Shown in pieces: positions 1 through 5,644 of a stretch of 5,644 nucleotides of DNA (position 1 is the stretch's first letter; the number at the start of each line of letters is the position of its first letter). A program made the position numbers and the translations under genes. Source of the DNA: Pseudomonadota bacterium (lineage in GTDB: Bacteria > Pseudomonadota > Gammaproteobacteria > Burkholderiales > Burkholderiaceae_B); the NCBI GenBank assembly GCA_023389535.1, contig JAEWEH010000363.1:1-5644 (forward strand), written 5' to 3'. The notes below the pieces were generated by a model. It was not told the DNA's origin and searched no databases. It worked only from the letters and a program-made list of their open reading frames with translations.

Positions 1-1
1 C

Positions 2-1327
2 GACCCGGCGCAAGCCGCGCTTTTCTGGGCCCATGCCGACTTGTTGGGCGCAGCGCGCATGCTGACCGACGCTACGGGCCGGCTGCGCTGGGCGGCTCGC
101 TACAACCCCTTTGGATCGGCGCAGCAGATAGCCGGCGACATGTCGCTGGACATACGCCTGCCCGGGCAGGTCCATGATTCGGCGACGGGCTGGCACGATA
201 ATCTGCTGCGCACTTATATGCCGCAATGGGGCCATTACCTGGAGCCGGACCCGCTGGGCCCGCTGCCCCGCAATCAGGCGCTTGGCTACGCCCGGCAACA
301 GCCGCGCCGCTATGCGGACCCGCTCGGGCTGCTGCTATTCGCCTTCGACGGCACGCGCCACAGCGCCGATACCCAAAGCAATATCTGGAAAATGAGCCTG
401 GCCTACCGCGACGGCCCGGTCTTCTATCATTCCGGCCCCGGCAATTCCTTGTACCTGGACATGGACGCCGCCCTGGCCTTCAGCGCGGGCCGCATCCTGG
501 ATACGCAATGGCTGTCCTTGTTGAATGCGCTTGAAGGCGCAGGCAGCACCCTGGAATACATTCCCATCGATATCATCGGCTTTTCGCGCGGCGCCGCCCT
601 GGCGCGCCACTTCGGCAATCTGATCCAGCAGCATATGCAAGGCAGCCTGTTTTCTTATACGGACGCGGTCCGGGGCCCGGTCACCGCCTGTCTGGACTTG
701 CGATTCATGGGGCTGTTCGATACTGTCGCCCAGTTCGGGCCGGCCGGCCTGCGTAATGCCAATTACGACTTGACCATCGCCCCGGCCTGGGAATGGGTCG
801 CCCATGCCGTCGCCCTGCATGAACGCCGCTGGATTTTTCCTTTGACAGGCATCGCCGACGCCGCAAGCGACAATGTCATCGAAGCGCCTTTCATCGGCGC
901 CCATGCAGATATCGGCGGCGGGTCGCTGCGTGACACCGACGGCCAACCCGCCGGCCGCGGCGATCTGGCGGATGTGGCGCTGAACTGGATGCTGTGGCAG
1001 GCGCGAGCCGCCACAGTGCGCTTCGACCTGGCGAACCCGGATGACCGTGTCGTTTCGCTTCCCATCGTGCATGATGAACGCCCCGCCGCGCTGCGCTATG
1101 TGCAGGACGGCGACCGACGCGTCGATACCGCCGGCGGCGCTGTCCAACATGCCTATCAGGACGATCATCCGCAGCTGGGCCGCGACATTCGCGCTGCGAC
1201 TGAAAAGCTGATCGCACGTACGGAAGACTGGCGCCACGCCGCAGGGTCGGAGGTCGGCACGGTGGATATGGCAGGTTACGCCAGGTGGCTGTACGATGAA
1301 CTGGGTTGGCGGGACCCGCCGGCGTAA
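2..1327 (+). CDS. RHS-family polymorphic toxin, C-terminal part, with DUF2235 (Tle1-like) lipase domain
   Basis: This is a partial gene: the reading frame is open to the left edge, so the RHS cage and any N-terminal PAAR or secretion domain lie upstream; 441 codons are visible. Residues 1-110 match the end of an RHS-associated core: a YNPFG element, then LPGQVHDSATGWHDN, then two DPLG motifs, the second in the classic PxxxxDPxGL form (PRRYADPLGL). Residues 111-441 form a DUF2235/Tle1-type alpha/beta hydrolase, opening with FDGT only four residues past the core. It has a GFSRG nucleophile elbow (Ser195), GLFDT (Asp240) and GAHADIGGG (His301), the Ser-Asp-His triad expected of this family. Known Tle1 enzymes are type VI secretion phospholipases that attack bacterial membranes, so an antibacterial lipase toxin is inferred. 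The toxin part (331 residues) is compact. No immunity gene lies between the stop codon and argS. The domain assignment is firm; substrate and secretion route are inferred. Confidence 0.9.
   Translation, partial: DPAQAALFWAHADLLGAARMLTDATGRLRWAARYNPFGSAQQIAGDMSLDIRLPGQVHDSATGWHDNLLRTYMPQWGHYLEPDPLGPLPRNQALGYARQQPRRYADPLGLLLFAFDGTRHSADTQSNIWKMSLAYRDGPVFYHSGPGNSLYLDMDAALAFSAGRILDTQWLSLLNALEGAGSTLEYIPIDIIGFSRGAALARHFGNLIQQHMQGSLFSYTDAVRGPVTACLDLRFMGLFDTVAQFGPAGLRNANYDLTIAPAWEWVAHAVALHERRWIFPLTGIADAASDNVIEAPFIGAHADIGGGSLRDTDGQPAGRGDLADVALNWMLWQARAATVRFDLANPDDRVVSLPIVHDERPAALRYVQDGDRRVDTAGGAVQHAYQDDHPQLGRDIRAATEKLIARTEDWRHAAGSEVGTVDMAGYARWLYDELGWRDPPA
248..331 (+). other. RHS core self-cleavage signature DPxGx-18-DPxGL
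   Basis: Two DPLG motifs, at 248-262 (DPLGP) and 317-331 (DPLGL), are separated by exactly 18 codons. In studied Rhs effectors a DPxGL-18-DPxGL arrangement forms an aspartyl-protease-like site that releases the C-terminal toxin just after the second motif. Cutting there would free a 331-residue DUF2235 domain starting LLFAFDGT. The first motif ends in Pro instead of the usual Leu. The motif and spacing are seen directly; cleavage is inferred. Confidence 0.7.
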
Positions 1328-1380
1328 GGACGGAAAAGCCGCCGCACAAAAGGCCGCCACAGCGCAATCGGCAGCGCCGC

Positions 1381-1408
1381 CTGTGTATCGCCCAGCCCGC
1401 GGGATAAT
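1381..1408 (+). promoter_or_regulatory. Weak sigma70-like promoter candidate for argS
   Basis: GATAAT at 1403-1408 resembles a -10 box (five of six to TATAAT). The best-placed upstream hexamer, CTGTGT at 1381-1386 with a 16-bp spacer, is a poor -35. It sits in the only AT-rich patch of the leader, about 110 bases before the argS start. GATAA at 1403-1407 and TTATC at 1419-1423 also form a short inverted repeat, so the patch could include a protein-binding site. This is pattern matching only. Confidence 0.25.
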
Positions 1409-1467
1409 GGAAATCACGTTATCATTTAGCCCTTCCCGCCGTGCGCGCATACGGCGTCGGCTGCGCC

Positions 1468-1493
1468 GGCCTGGCCCGCGCGCCAGCCTTTTT
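1468..1493 (+). terminator. Hairpin with T-run before argS (terminator or attenuator candidate)
   Basis: CTGGC (1471-1475) pairs with GCCAG (1482-1486) around a 6-base loop, and one or two further pairs are possible across a C-C mismatch. Five T's follow at 1489-1493. This has the form of a modest intrinsic terminator. It lies only 23 bases before the argS start codon, so it could end rhs transcription if argS has its own later start, act as an attenuator in the argS leader, or be chance in GC-rich DNA. The stem is short, so confidence is low. Confidence 0.35.
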
Positions 1494-1516
1494 CCTTTCG
1501 ACTACTGATTCGTCTT

Positions 1517-3202
1517 ATGCTTCCAGGGCAACAACAACAGCTCATTTCGCTTATCCAGTCGGCTGTCGGGCAGATTCTGCCCGACGCGGAACCCAAGGTC
1601 TTGCTGGAGCGCCCCAAGGTGGCGGCGCATGGCGACATCGCCTGCAACGTTGCCATGCAACTGGCCAAGGCGGCCAAGCGCAATCCGCGCGAACTCGCGC
1701 AGCAGATTGTCGACGCCGTGCTGGCCATGCCCGAAACGCCCCACCTGGTGTCGTCGGCGGAAATCGCCGGGCCGGGCTTCATCAACTTCCGTCTGGCCAA
1801 TGGCGCACGCCAGGCGGTGCTGGATGTCATAGAGCAAGATGGCGCGCAGTACGGACGCCGGCCTCTCAGTGACGAAAAACTGATGGTGGAATTCGTTTCC
1901 GCCAATCCGACCGGCCCATTGCACGTGGGCCACGCCCGCCAGGCGGCACTGGGCGATGCCTTATGCCGGCTGTTCACCGCGCAAGGCTACGACGTCACAC
2001 GCGAGTTCTACTACAACGATGCGGGCAATCAGATCGACAACCTGGCCATCAGCGTGCAGGCCCGCGCCCGCGGCATCGAACCGGATTCACCCGATTTCCC
2101 CGCCGACGGCTACAAAGGCGACTATATCGTGGACATCGCCCGGGACTTCCAGGCGCGCGCCACGGTACAGGCGGCCGATGGGGCTTCGGTCACCGCCACG
2201 GGCGATATCGACAAGCTGGACGATATCCGCAGTTTTGCCGTGGCTTACCTGCGCCGCGAGCAAGACCTGGATTTGCAGGCCTTCGGACTGAAATTCGACA
2301 ACTTCTACCTGGAAAGCTCGCTGTATACCAGCGGTCGGGTGGATCAGACCGTCCAGGCCTTGATCGCCGCCGGCCACACCTATGAAAGCGACGGCGCGCT
2401 ATGGCTGCGCACCACCGAATTGGGCACGGGCGACGACAAAGACCGCGTCATGCGCAAGTCCGAAGGCGGCTACACCTACTTCGTGCCCGATGTCGCCTAC
2501 CACGTCGCCAAATGGGAACGGGGCTTTCACCACGCCATCAATATCCAGGGCAGCGACCACCACGGCACCGTGGCGCGGGTGCGCGCCGGCCTGCAGGGGC
2601 TGGAACTGGGCATACCCAAGGACTTCCCCGCCTACATCCTGCACAAGATGGTCAAAGTCGTGCGCAACGGCGCCGAAGTCAAGATCTCCAAGCGCGCCGG
2701 CAGCTATGTCACCATGCGCGACCTGATCGACTGGGTGGGTCGGGACGCGGTGCGCTTCTTCCTGATACAGCGCCGCGCCGACTCCGAATTCGTCTTCGAT
2801 ATCGATCTGGCACTGTCCAAAAGCGAAGAAAATCCGGTGTACTATATTCAGTACGCGCATGCCCGCATCTGCTCGATATTGGCGCAATCGGCCGACGTGG
2901 CCGAGCAGATTCCGGCGGCCGCTGCCTCGAAGCTGTTAGCGCCTACTGAATTCGCCCTGATGCAGCGCCTGGCGGAATATCCTTCCACCCTGGCCTTGGC
3001 GGCGCAAGAACTCGCACCGCATCATCTGGCCTTCTGGCTACGGGACTGCGCAGCCGACTTCCATGCCTGGTATAACGCAGAGCGGGTCCTGGTGGACGAC
3101 AACGAGCTCAAGCTGGCGCGCTTGCGCCTGGCACGCGCCACGGGCCAAGTCATCGCCAATGGCCTCGAACTACTTGGGGTGTCCGCCCCCGAAAGGATGT
3201 AA
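1517..3202 (+). CDS. argS: Arginyl-tRNA synthetase (ArgRS)
   Basis: Cytoplasmic class I aminoacyl-tRNA synthetase that charges tRNA-Arg with arginine using ATP. The 561-residue product has normal full length. The N-terminal Arg-tRNA-synthetase-specific domain (about 1-105) contains [18 protein letters not shown] and AGPGFINF. The Rossmann catalytic domain follows: the HIGH signature appears as HVGH (residues 136-139) within [19 protein letters not shown], and the KMSKS-like loop as KISKR (389-393). The C-terminal DALR anticodon-binding domain begins near [13 protein letters not shown] (about 438) and ends in the family-typical ELLGV...PERM. The ATG at 1517 gives the expected N-terminus, although no clear Shine-Dalgarno precedes it. 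The SPOR gene follows 9 bp after the stop, implying co-transcription. Codons 17-23 contain a strong inverted repeat. Identity is certain from motifs and length. Confidence 0.98.
   Translation: MLPGQQQQLISLIQSAVGQILPDAEPKVLLERPKVAAHGDIACNVAMQLAKAAKRNPRELAQQIVDAVLAMPETPHLVSSAEIAGPGFINFRLANGARQAVLDVIEQDGAQYGRRPLSDEKLMVEFVSANPTGPLHVGHARQAALGDALCRLFTAQGYDVTREFYYNDAGNQIDNLAISVQARARGIEPDSPDFPADGYKGDYIVDIARDFQARATVQAADGASVTATGDIDKLDDIRSFAVAYLRREQDLDLQAFGLKFDNFYLESSLYTSGRVDQTVQALIAAGHTYESDGALWLRTTELGTGDDKDRVMRKSEGGYTYFVPDVAYHVAKWERGFHHAINIQGSDHHGTVARVRAGLQGLELGIPKDFPAYILHKMVKVVRNGAEVKISKRAGSYVTMRDLIDWVGRDAVRFFLIQRRADSEFVFDIDLALSKSEENPVYYIQYAHARICSILAQSADVAEQIPAAAASKLLAPTEFALMQRLAEYPSTLALAAQELAPHHLAFWLRDCAADFHAWYNAERVLVDDNELKLARLRLARATGQVIANGLELLGVSAPERM
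1565..1585 (+). repeat. Near-perfect inverted repeat inside the argS 5' coding region
   Basis: GTCGGGCAGA (1565-1574) and TCTGCCCGAC (1576-1585) are exact reverse complements separated by one T. In mRNA this would fold as an 8-9 bp GC-rich stem with a small loop, 48 bases after the A of the start codon. It covers codons 17-23 (VGQILPD). No U-run follows, so it is not a terminator. It may be coincidental with the coding sequence or may influence translation. Confidence 0.6.
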
Positions 3203-3211
3203 AGCGCTCTT

Positions 3212-3913
3212 ATGGCCCGCAACAGTCGCAAATCGTCCAGCGCCAAATCAGGCAGCACCTTGTTTGGCATCCTGATCGGCCTGATTTTCGGCCTGATCGC
3301 CGCCGTTGCCGTGGCCTTGTTCGTCACGCAGGTGCCCATGCCTTTTGTGGACAAGGCCAGCCGCGACCCCGCCACCACCCTGCTTCCCGATGTTCGCAAT
3401 GCGCCCGACCCCAATATCGGCCTGTATGGCAAGGATAGTGCGGCCGGCGTGCCCCCCACAGGCCCGACCGACACGGCGCCGGCCCCGCTGCCCGGCATCC
3501 CTCCCGCCGCGCCCGCTCCGGGCACCGGCACCGGGCGGGACAATATCGGCGACCTGATCGCCAGCCTGGGCAGCGGCACCGACAAGCCGGCGGAAACCAA
3601 GGCGCCCCCCGCTCAGGCCAAGCTGCCGCCGGGCACCGAGCCTCCCGCCGCCAAGCCCAAACCCGCCGCGCCCGCCACGACGCAGACGACGTATTACTTG
3701 CAGGCGGGCGCTTATCGTTCCGAGAAGGATGCCGAGGCCGTCAAGGCGCGTATATTGTTGATGGGCATGCCGGTACAAGTGCAAAAGGCGCAAGTCAACG
3801 GCGGTACGATCAATCGCGTGCGCGTCGGTCCCTTCAAAGGCATAGACGAAATGAACCGCTCGCGTGCCCGGCTGGGGGAAGAGAAAATCGACTCCTCCGT
3901 CGTGCGGCCTTAA
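3212..3913 (+). CDS. SPOR-domain inner-membrane protein, FtsN-like
   Basis: The 233-residue product has three parts. A short basic cytoplasmic N-terminus (MARNSRKSSSAKSG) precedes a single transmembrane helix at about residues 17-38. A long, low-complexity Pro/Ala/Gly-rich periplasmic linker spans about 45-158. The C-terminal SPOR domain (about 159-232) is recognisable from YYLQAGAYRSEKDAEAVKARI, the central VQVQK strand and NRVRVGPF. SPOR domains bind peptidoglycan stripped of stem peptides at the division septum, so a role in cell division or septal wall remodelling is inferred. The architecture is that of FtsN, but sequence alone cannot prove it is the FtsN ortholog rather than a DedD- or DamX-type protein. 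It starts 9 bp after argS, with GAAAGG at 3191-3196 as a distant, weak ribosome site, so translational coupling to argS is plausible. No cysteine is present. Confidence 0.93.
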   Translation: MARNSRKSSSAKSGSTLFGILIGLIFGLIAAVAVALFVTQVPMPFVDKASRDPATTLLPDVRNAPDPNIGLYGKDSAAGVPPTGPTDTAPAPLPGIPPAAPAPGTGTGRDNIGDLIASLGSGTDKPAETKAPPAQAKLPPGTEPPAAKPKPAAPATTQTTYYLQAGAYRSEKDAEAVKARILLMGMPVQVQKAQVNGGTINRVRVGPFKGIDEMNRSRARLGEEKIDSSVVRP

Positions 3914-3933
3914 CACCGTCTTCAACGCACGCG

Positions 3934-3972
3934 GCGTCGGCGGCTTGGGTCTGAACTTGTCGCCGCCGCCGC
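3934..3972 (+). other. GC-rich hairpin between the SPOR gene and dsbA
   Basis: CGGCGGC (3938-3944) pairs perfectly with GCCGCCG (3962-3968) around a 17-base loop. After one T-C mismatch, three more pairs extend the stem (3934-3936 with 3970-3972). No T-run follows, so it is unlikely to be an efficient intrinsic terminator. It could set the relative amounts of the SPOR and dsbA messages by affecting RNA decay, or be incidental. Confidence 0.4.
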
Positions 3973-4006
3973 GGTCTCATGATGTTTGATCGTTCAGGAA
4001 ACCATG

Positions 4007-4636
4007 ATGTCACTGAAAAACCTGTTTTTACGTACGCTCGCCATGCTGGCCATCGGGTCCGGCGCCTTATTCCTTCCCGCCACCGCAGCCCATGCGGCCG
4101 AGCAATACGTCGTCGTGGAACCTGCACAGCCGTCAGACACCACCGGCAAGATAGAAGTGCTGGAGTTTTTCTCTTATTCCTGCCCTCACTGCAATGCGAT
4201 CGAACCGCTGGTCCGGGATTGGGCCAAGACGCTGCCGGACAATGTCGTACTGCGCCCCGTGCCCGTCGCCTTTAACGCCAGCATGGGCGACTTGCAAAAG
4301 CTTTACTATGCGCTGGAAGCGCTGGACCGCCTCGATCTGCATGAAAAAGTGTTCCAGGCCATCCATCAGGAACGCAAACGCATCTACACGGCATCGGCGA
4401 TCACCGACTGGGTCGCCAGCCAGGGTGTGGACCGCAAGGCCTTCGAAGACGTGTTCAACTCTTTCGGCGTGCAATCCAAGGCATCGCGCGCCAACGAACT
4501 GGTCAAGGCCTATAACATTGAAGGCACGCCCAGCATCGCCGTAGGCGGCAAGTATGTCACCTCGCCCACGCTGACGAACAGCTACGAAGGCACCATCGCC
4601 GAAGCGCAGAAGCTGGTCGAGATGGTGAACAAGTAA
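4007..4636 (+). CDS. dsbA: Thiol:disulfide interchange protein DsbA, periplasmic
   Basis: Periplasmic oxidoreductase that introduces disulfide bonds into exported proteins; in the known pathway DsbB reoxidises it. From the ATG at 4007 the product is 209 residues, near the usual DsbA size. A signal peptide is clear: MSLKNLFLR, a hydrophobic core, then a likely signal peptidase I cut after Ala30 ([10 protein letters not shown]). The mature thioredoxin-fold protein has the active site CPHC (Cys59, Cys62) in [15 protein letters not shown] and a cis-proline loop GTPSI (Thr174-Pro175). The start at 4007 is preferred because AGGA (3996-3999) is 7 bases upstream; the adjacent in-frame ATG at 4004 is only 4 bases from it, and a TTG at 3986 would add an unlikely leader. 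It follows the SPOR gene by 93 bp on the same strand and probably shares its transcript. Confidence 0.95.
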   Translation: MSLKNLFLRTLAMLAIGSGALFLPATAAHAAEQYVVVEPAQPSDTTGKIEVLEFFSYSCPHCNAIEPLVRDWAKTLPDNVVLRPVPVAFNASMGDLQKLYYALEALDRLDLHEKVFQAIHQERKRIYTASAITDWVASQGVDRKAFEDVFNSFGVQSKASRANELVKAYNIEGTPSIAVGGKYVTSPTLTNSYEGTIAEAQKLVEMVNK

Positions 4637-4652
4637 GCCGGCCAAGGACTCT

Positions 4653-4667
4653 GGCCCGACTTGGGCC
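4653..4667 (+). terminator. Possible dsbA terminator hairpin
   Basis: GGCCC (4653-4657) and GGGCC (4663-4667) form a 5-bp GC stem with loop GACTT, 16 bases after the dsbA stop, followed by TTATAT. Position suits a terminator for the plus-strand unit, but the stem is short and the following tract is a poor U-run. Confidence 0.35.
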
Positions 4668-4686
4668 TTATATCGAGCTGGCCCCG

Positions 4687-4722
4687 CCCGGGCTGACGGC
4701 TTACCGTCTGGAATCACCCGGG
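4687..4722. other. Nested hairpin in the convergent dsbA / hydrolase spacer
   Basis: GACGG (4695-4699) pairs with CCGTC (4704-4708) around the tetraloop CTTA. Two copies of the palindrome CCCGGG (4687-4692 and 4717-4722) flank it and could extend the structure as an outer stem. It lies between two genes pointing at each other, where bidirectional stop signals are common. Neither strand carries a good T-run beside it, so the role is uncertain. Confidence 0.3.
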
Positions 4723-4744
4723 CAAAGTTCGCATGCAGGCGTAT

Positions 4745-5629
4745 TCAACCGCGCAGCGCCTGCACCAACACCTGATTGAACCGTTCAGGTGATTCGAACT
4801 GGACCCAGTGCCCCGCATGCGGAATCAGGGTCATCACCTGGAACCGAGGGGCTTGCGACAAGCCGGCCATGGCCGCCTCGATGCATCCCAAGTGCAGCGC
4901 GTCCTGTGCCCCCCAGATGCCCCACACCGGGCAGCGCAATAGCGGCATTTGCCGCAACAGGATGTCCGTCTTATAGAGCTGCCGGTTGGGAATGCGGTCT
5001 TGCTGGGCGTCGGCGCCGTAGATGTCCACGACAAAATCCTGGATCGATTCATCCTGTGCAAACATGATGGCACGCAGATTGTGCCTTAGCGCCTTGCGCA
5101 CTTGCGGCCCCGGCGGCAGCGACCGCCATGACTGGAGTTCCACGCGCGGGCCGGCCACTGTAGTCAGCGCCGGCGCCCCGACCACCACCAGCCGCCGTAC
5201 TCTTGAAGGGTTCTGGACAGCGACGAAAGTGGCCACCATAGAGCCGAAAGAAAAGCCGACGACATCATAGTCGGCCGAGGCCCCCAGCAACTGATCCATC
5301 CCCGACAGTATCCATTCCGTATGCGCATCGGCATCGAAACCGACCGGAGGAACGCTGGATTCGCCAAAACCCGGCAGATCCGGCACGTACACCGTATGGC
5401 CGGCACGCACGAGTGCGGCGATATTCCGTGCCCAATGAAACCAGCTTCCGGAACCGCCGTGCAGTAGCAGCACGGGTTCGCCGCCGGCGCCCCAGATGCG
5501 CCAGGCCACGCTGCCCGAACCACAGGGCGTGCGCGCTTGCCCCGAGGCGGCCTTCAGCCGTTCGACGTCGTCATGGTTCGCTATGATGTCGGGAAGCTCG
5601 AGGCCGGAATGATGTGCTGCCTCACCCAT
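4745..5629 (-). CDS. Alpha/beta-fold hydrolase, substrate unknown
   Basis: Complete 294-residue alpha/beta hydrolase. It shows the oxyanion-hole motif HGGSGSWFHW (57-66), the PDLPGFGES element (83-91), the nucleophile elbow GFSFG (Ser127), the acid in WGAQD (Asp243) and the catalytic His in HAGHWVQFESPERF (His274). The last stretch and overall layout resemble the MhpC/BphD group, which includes C-C bond hydrolases of meta-cleavage products, but many esterases, epoxide hydrolases and lactonases share it, so no substrate is assigned. No signal peptide is evident, so it is probably cytoplasmic. The first about 40 residues precede the core fold and look poorly conserved. The ATG at 5629 has GGTGA just upstream, 3 bases away; no other in-frame ATG occurs before residue 111. 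It converges on dsbA with 108 bp between stop codons and is presumably separately regulated, with its promoter outside the window. Confidence 0.9.
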   Translation of the reverse strand: MGEAAHHSGLELPDIIANHDDVERLKAASGQARTPCGSGSVAWRIWGAGGEPVLLLHGGSGSWFHWARNIAALVRAGHTVYVPDLPGFGESSVPPVGFDADAHTEWILSGMDQLLGASADYDVVGFSFGSMVATFVAVQNPSRVRRLVVVGAPALTTVAGPRVELQSWRSLPPGPQVRKALRHNLRAIMFAQDESIQDFVVDIYGADAQQDRIPNRQLYKTDILLRQMPLLRCPVWGIWGAQDALHLGCIEAAMAGLSQAPRFQVMTLIPHAGHWVQFESPERFNQVLVQALRG

Positions 5630-5644
5630 GGTTCACCGCCGCTT

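Larger units (their letters stand above)
1328..1516 (+). other. Non-coding leader between the rhs tail and argS
   Basis: These 189 bp contain no convincing gene. The only plus-strand frame crossing most of it would start inside the rhs 3' end and encode a low-complexity Arg/Ala/Pro-rich peptide typical of GC-rich non-coding DNA. The leader holds an AT-rich patch around 1403-1428 (a possible promoter) and a hairpin with a T-run ending 23 bases before the argS start codon. No ribosome-binding site of normal quality precedes argS. An immunity gene for the rhs toxin was looked for on both strands and not seen. Confidence 0.6.

Noticed and set aside
335..1450. Long minus-strand open frame (371 codons) opposite the rhs toxin domain
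   Set aside because: It is antisense to a domain with clear catalytic motifs. Its translation is rich in Arg, Ala, Gly and Gln with no recognisable domain, as expected for a shadow frame in GC-rich DNA.
1296..1508. 70-codon plus-strand frame after the rhs stop, considered as an immunity gene
   Set aside because: Its start lies inside rhs, there is no ribosome site, and the product is Arg/Ala/Pro-rich low complexity with no signal peptide or lipobox, unlike Tle immunity proteins.
2204..2227. Two GATATC copies flanking 12 bases in argS, a possible hairpin
   Set aside because: The stem is only 6 bp, built from a common hexamer over Asp-Ile codons, well inside coding sequence.
3248..3925. 225-codon minus-strand frame opposite the SPOR gene
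   Set aside because: It is a Gly/Arg-rich mirror of the Pro/Ala-rich linker; the plus-strand frame has a membrane helix and a SPOR domain.
3957..3985. Possible separate dsbA promoter (TTGTCG, then TGATGT after 17 bp)
   Set aside because: The -10 match is poor and the spacer runs through a GC-rich hairpin; there is not enough to support a call.
3986..4006. Upstream TTG start for dsbA, adding seven residues
   Set aside because: It overlaps the AGGA ribosome site that serves 4004/4007, and the added residues contribute nothing to the signal peptide.
1..5644. CRISPR arrays, tRNA/rRNA genes, insertion sequences, attachment sites
   Set aside because: No regularly spaced repeats, no tRNA or rRNA-like structure, no transposase and no flanking terminal repeats were seen on either strand.

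Overview
The window is GC-rich (above 60% by eye) and densely coding. The plus-strand order argS, SPOR-domain protein, dsbA, together with the protein sequences, suggests a betaproteobacterium of the Burkholderiales. The family is probably Alcaligenaceae (Bordetella/Achromobacter/Pusillimonas-like), which is an inference from remembered gene order rather than a database match.

Layout. (1) Positions 2-1327 (+) hold the 3' end of an rhs gene whose start lies upstream of the window. It comprises the end of the RHS-associated core, a DPxG-18-DPxGL self-cleavage signature, and a 331-residue C-terminal DUF2235 (Tle1-like) serine hydrolase with a visible GFSRG / GLFDT / GAHADIGGG triad. This looks like a polymorphic antibacterial lipase or phospholipase toxin. 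No immunity gene follows it. (2) Positions 1328-1516 are a 189-bp non-coding leader with a weak promoter candidate and a hairpin followed by five T's. (3) Positions 1517-3202 (+) encode a full-length class I arginyl-tRNA synthetase (argS), with a near-perfect 21-bp inverted repeat inside codons 17-23. (4) Positions 3212-3913 (+), 9 bp later, encode a membrane-anchored SPOR-domain protein resembling FtsN. (5) Positions 4007-4636 (+) encode a secreted thiol:disulfide oxidoreductase (dsbA), after a 90-bp spacer with a GC-rich hairpin. (6) Positions 4637-4744 form a convergent intergenic region with two hairpins. (7) Positions 4745-5629 (-) encode a complete alpha/beta-fold hydrolase of unknown substrate.

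How the genes work together. argS, the SPOR gene and dsbA share a strand and short spacing, so they probably form one transcription unit linking translation with envelope functions (peptidoglycan binding at the septum, periplasmic disulfide formation). The rhs tail is an accessory, fast-evolving element abutting this conserved core block. The convergent hydrolase seems unrelated.

Nothing here is clearly a new system. The points most worth a second look are the compact Rhs-DUF2235 toxin with no adjacent immunity gene and an altered first protease motif, and the strong hairpin inside the start of argS.
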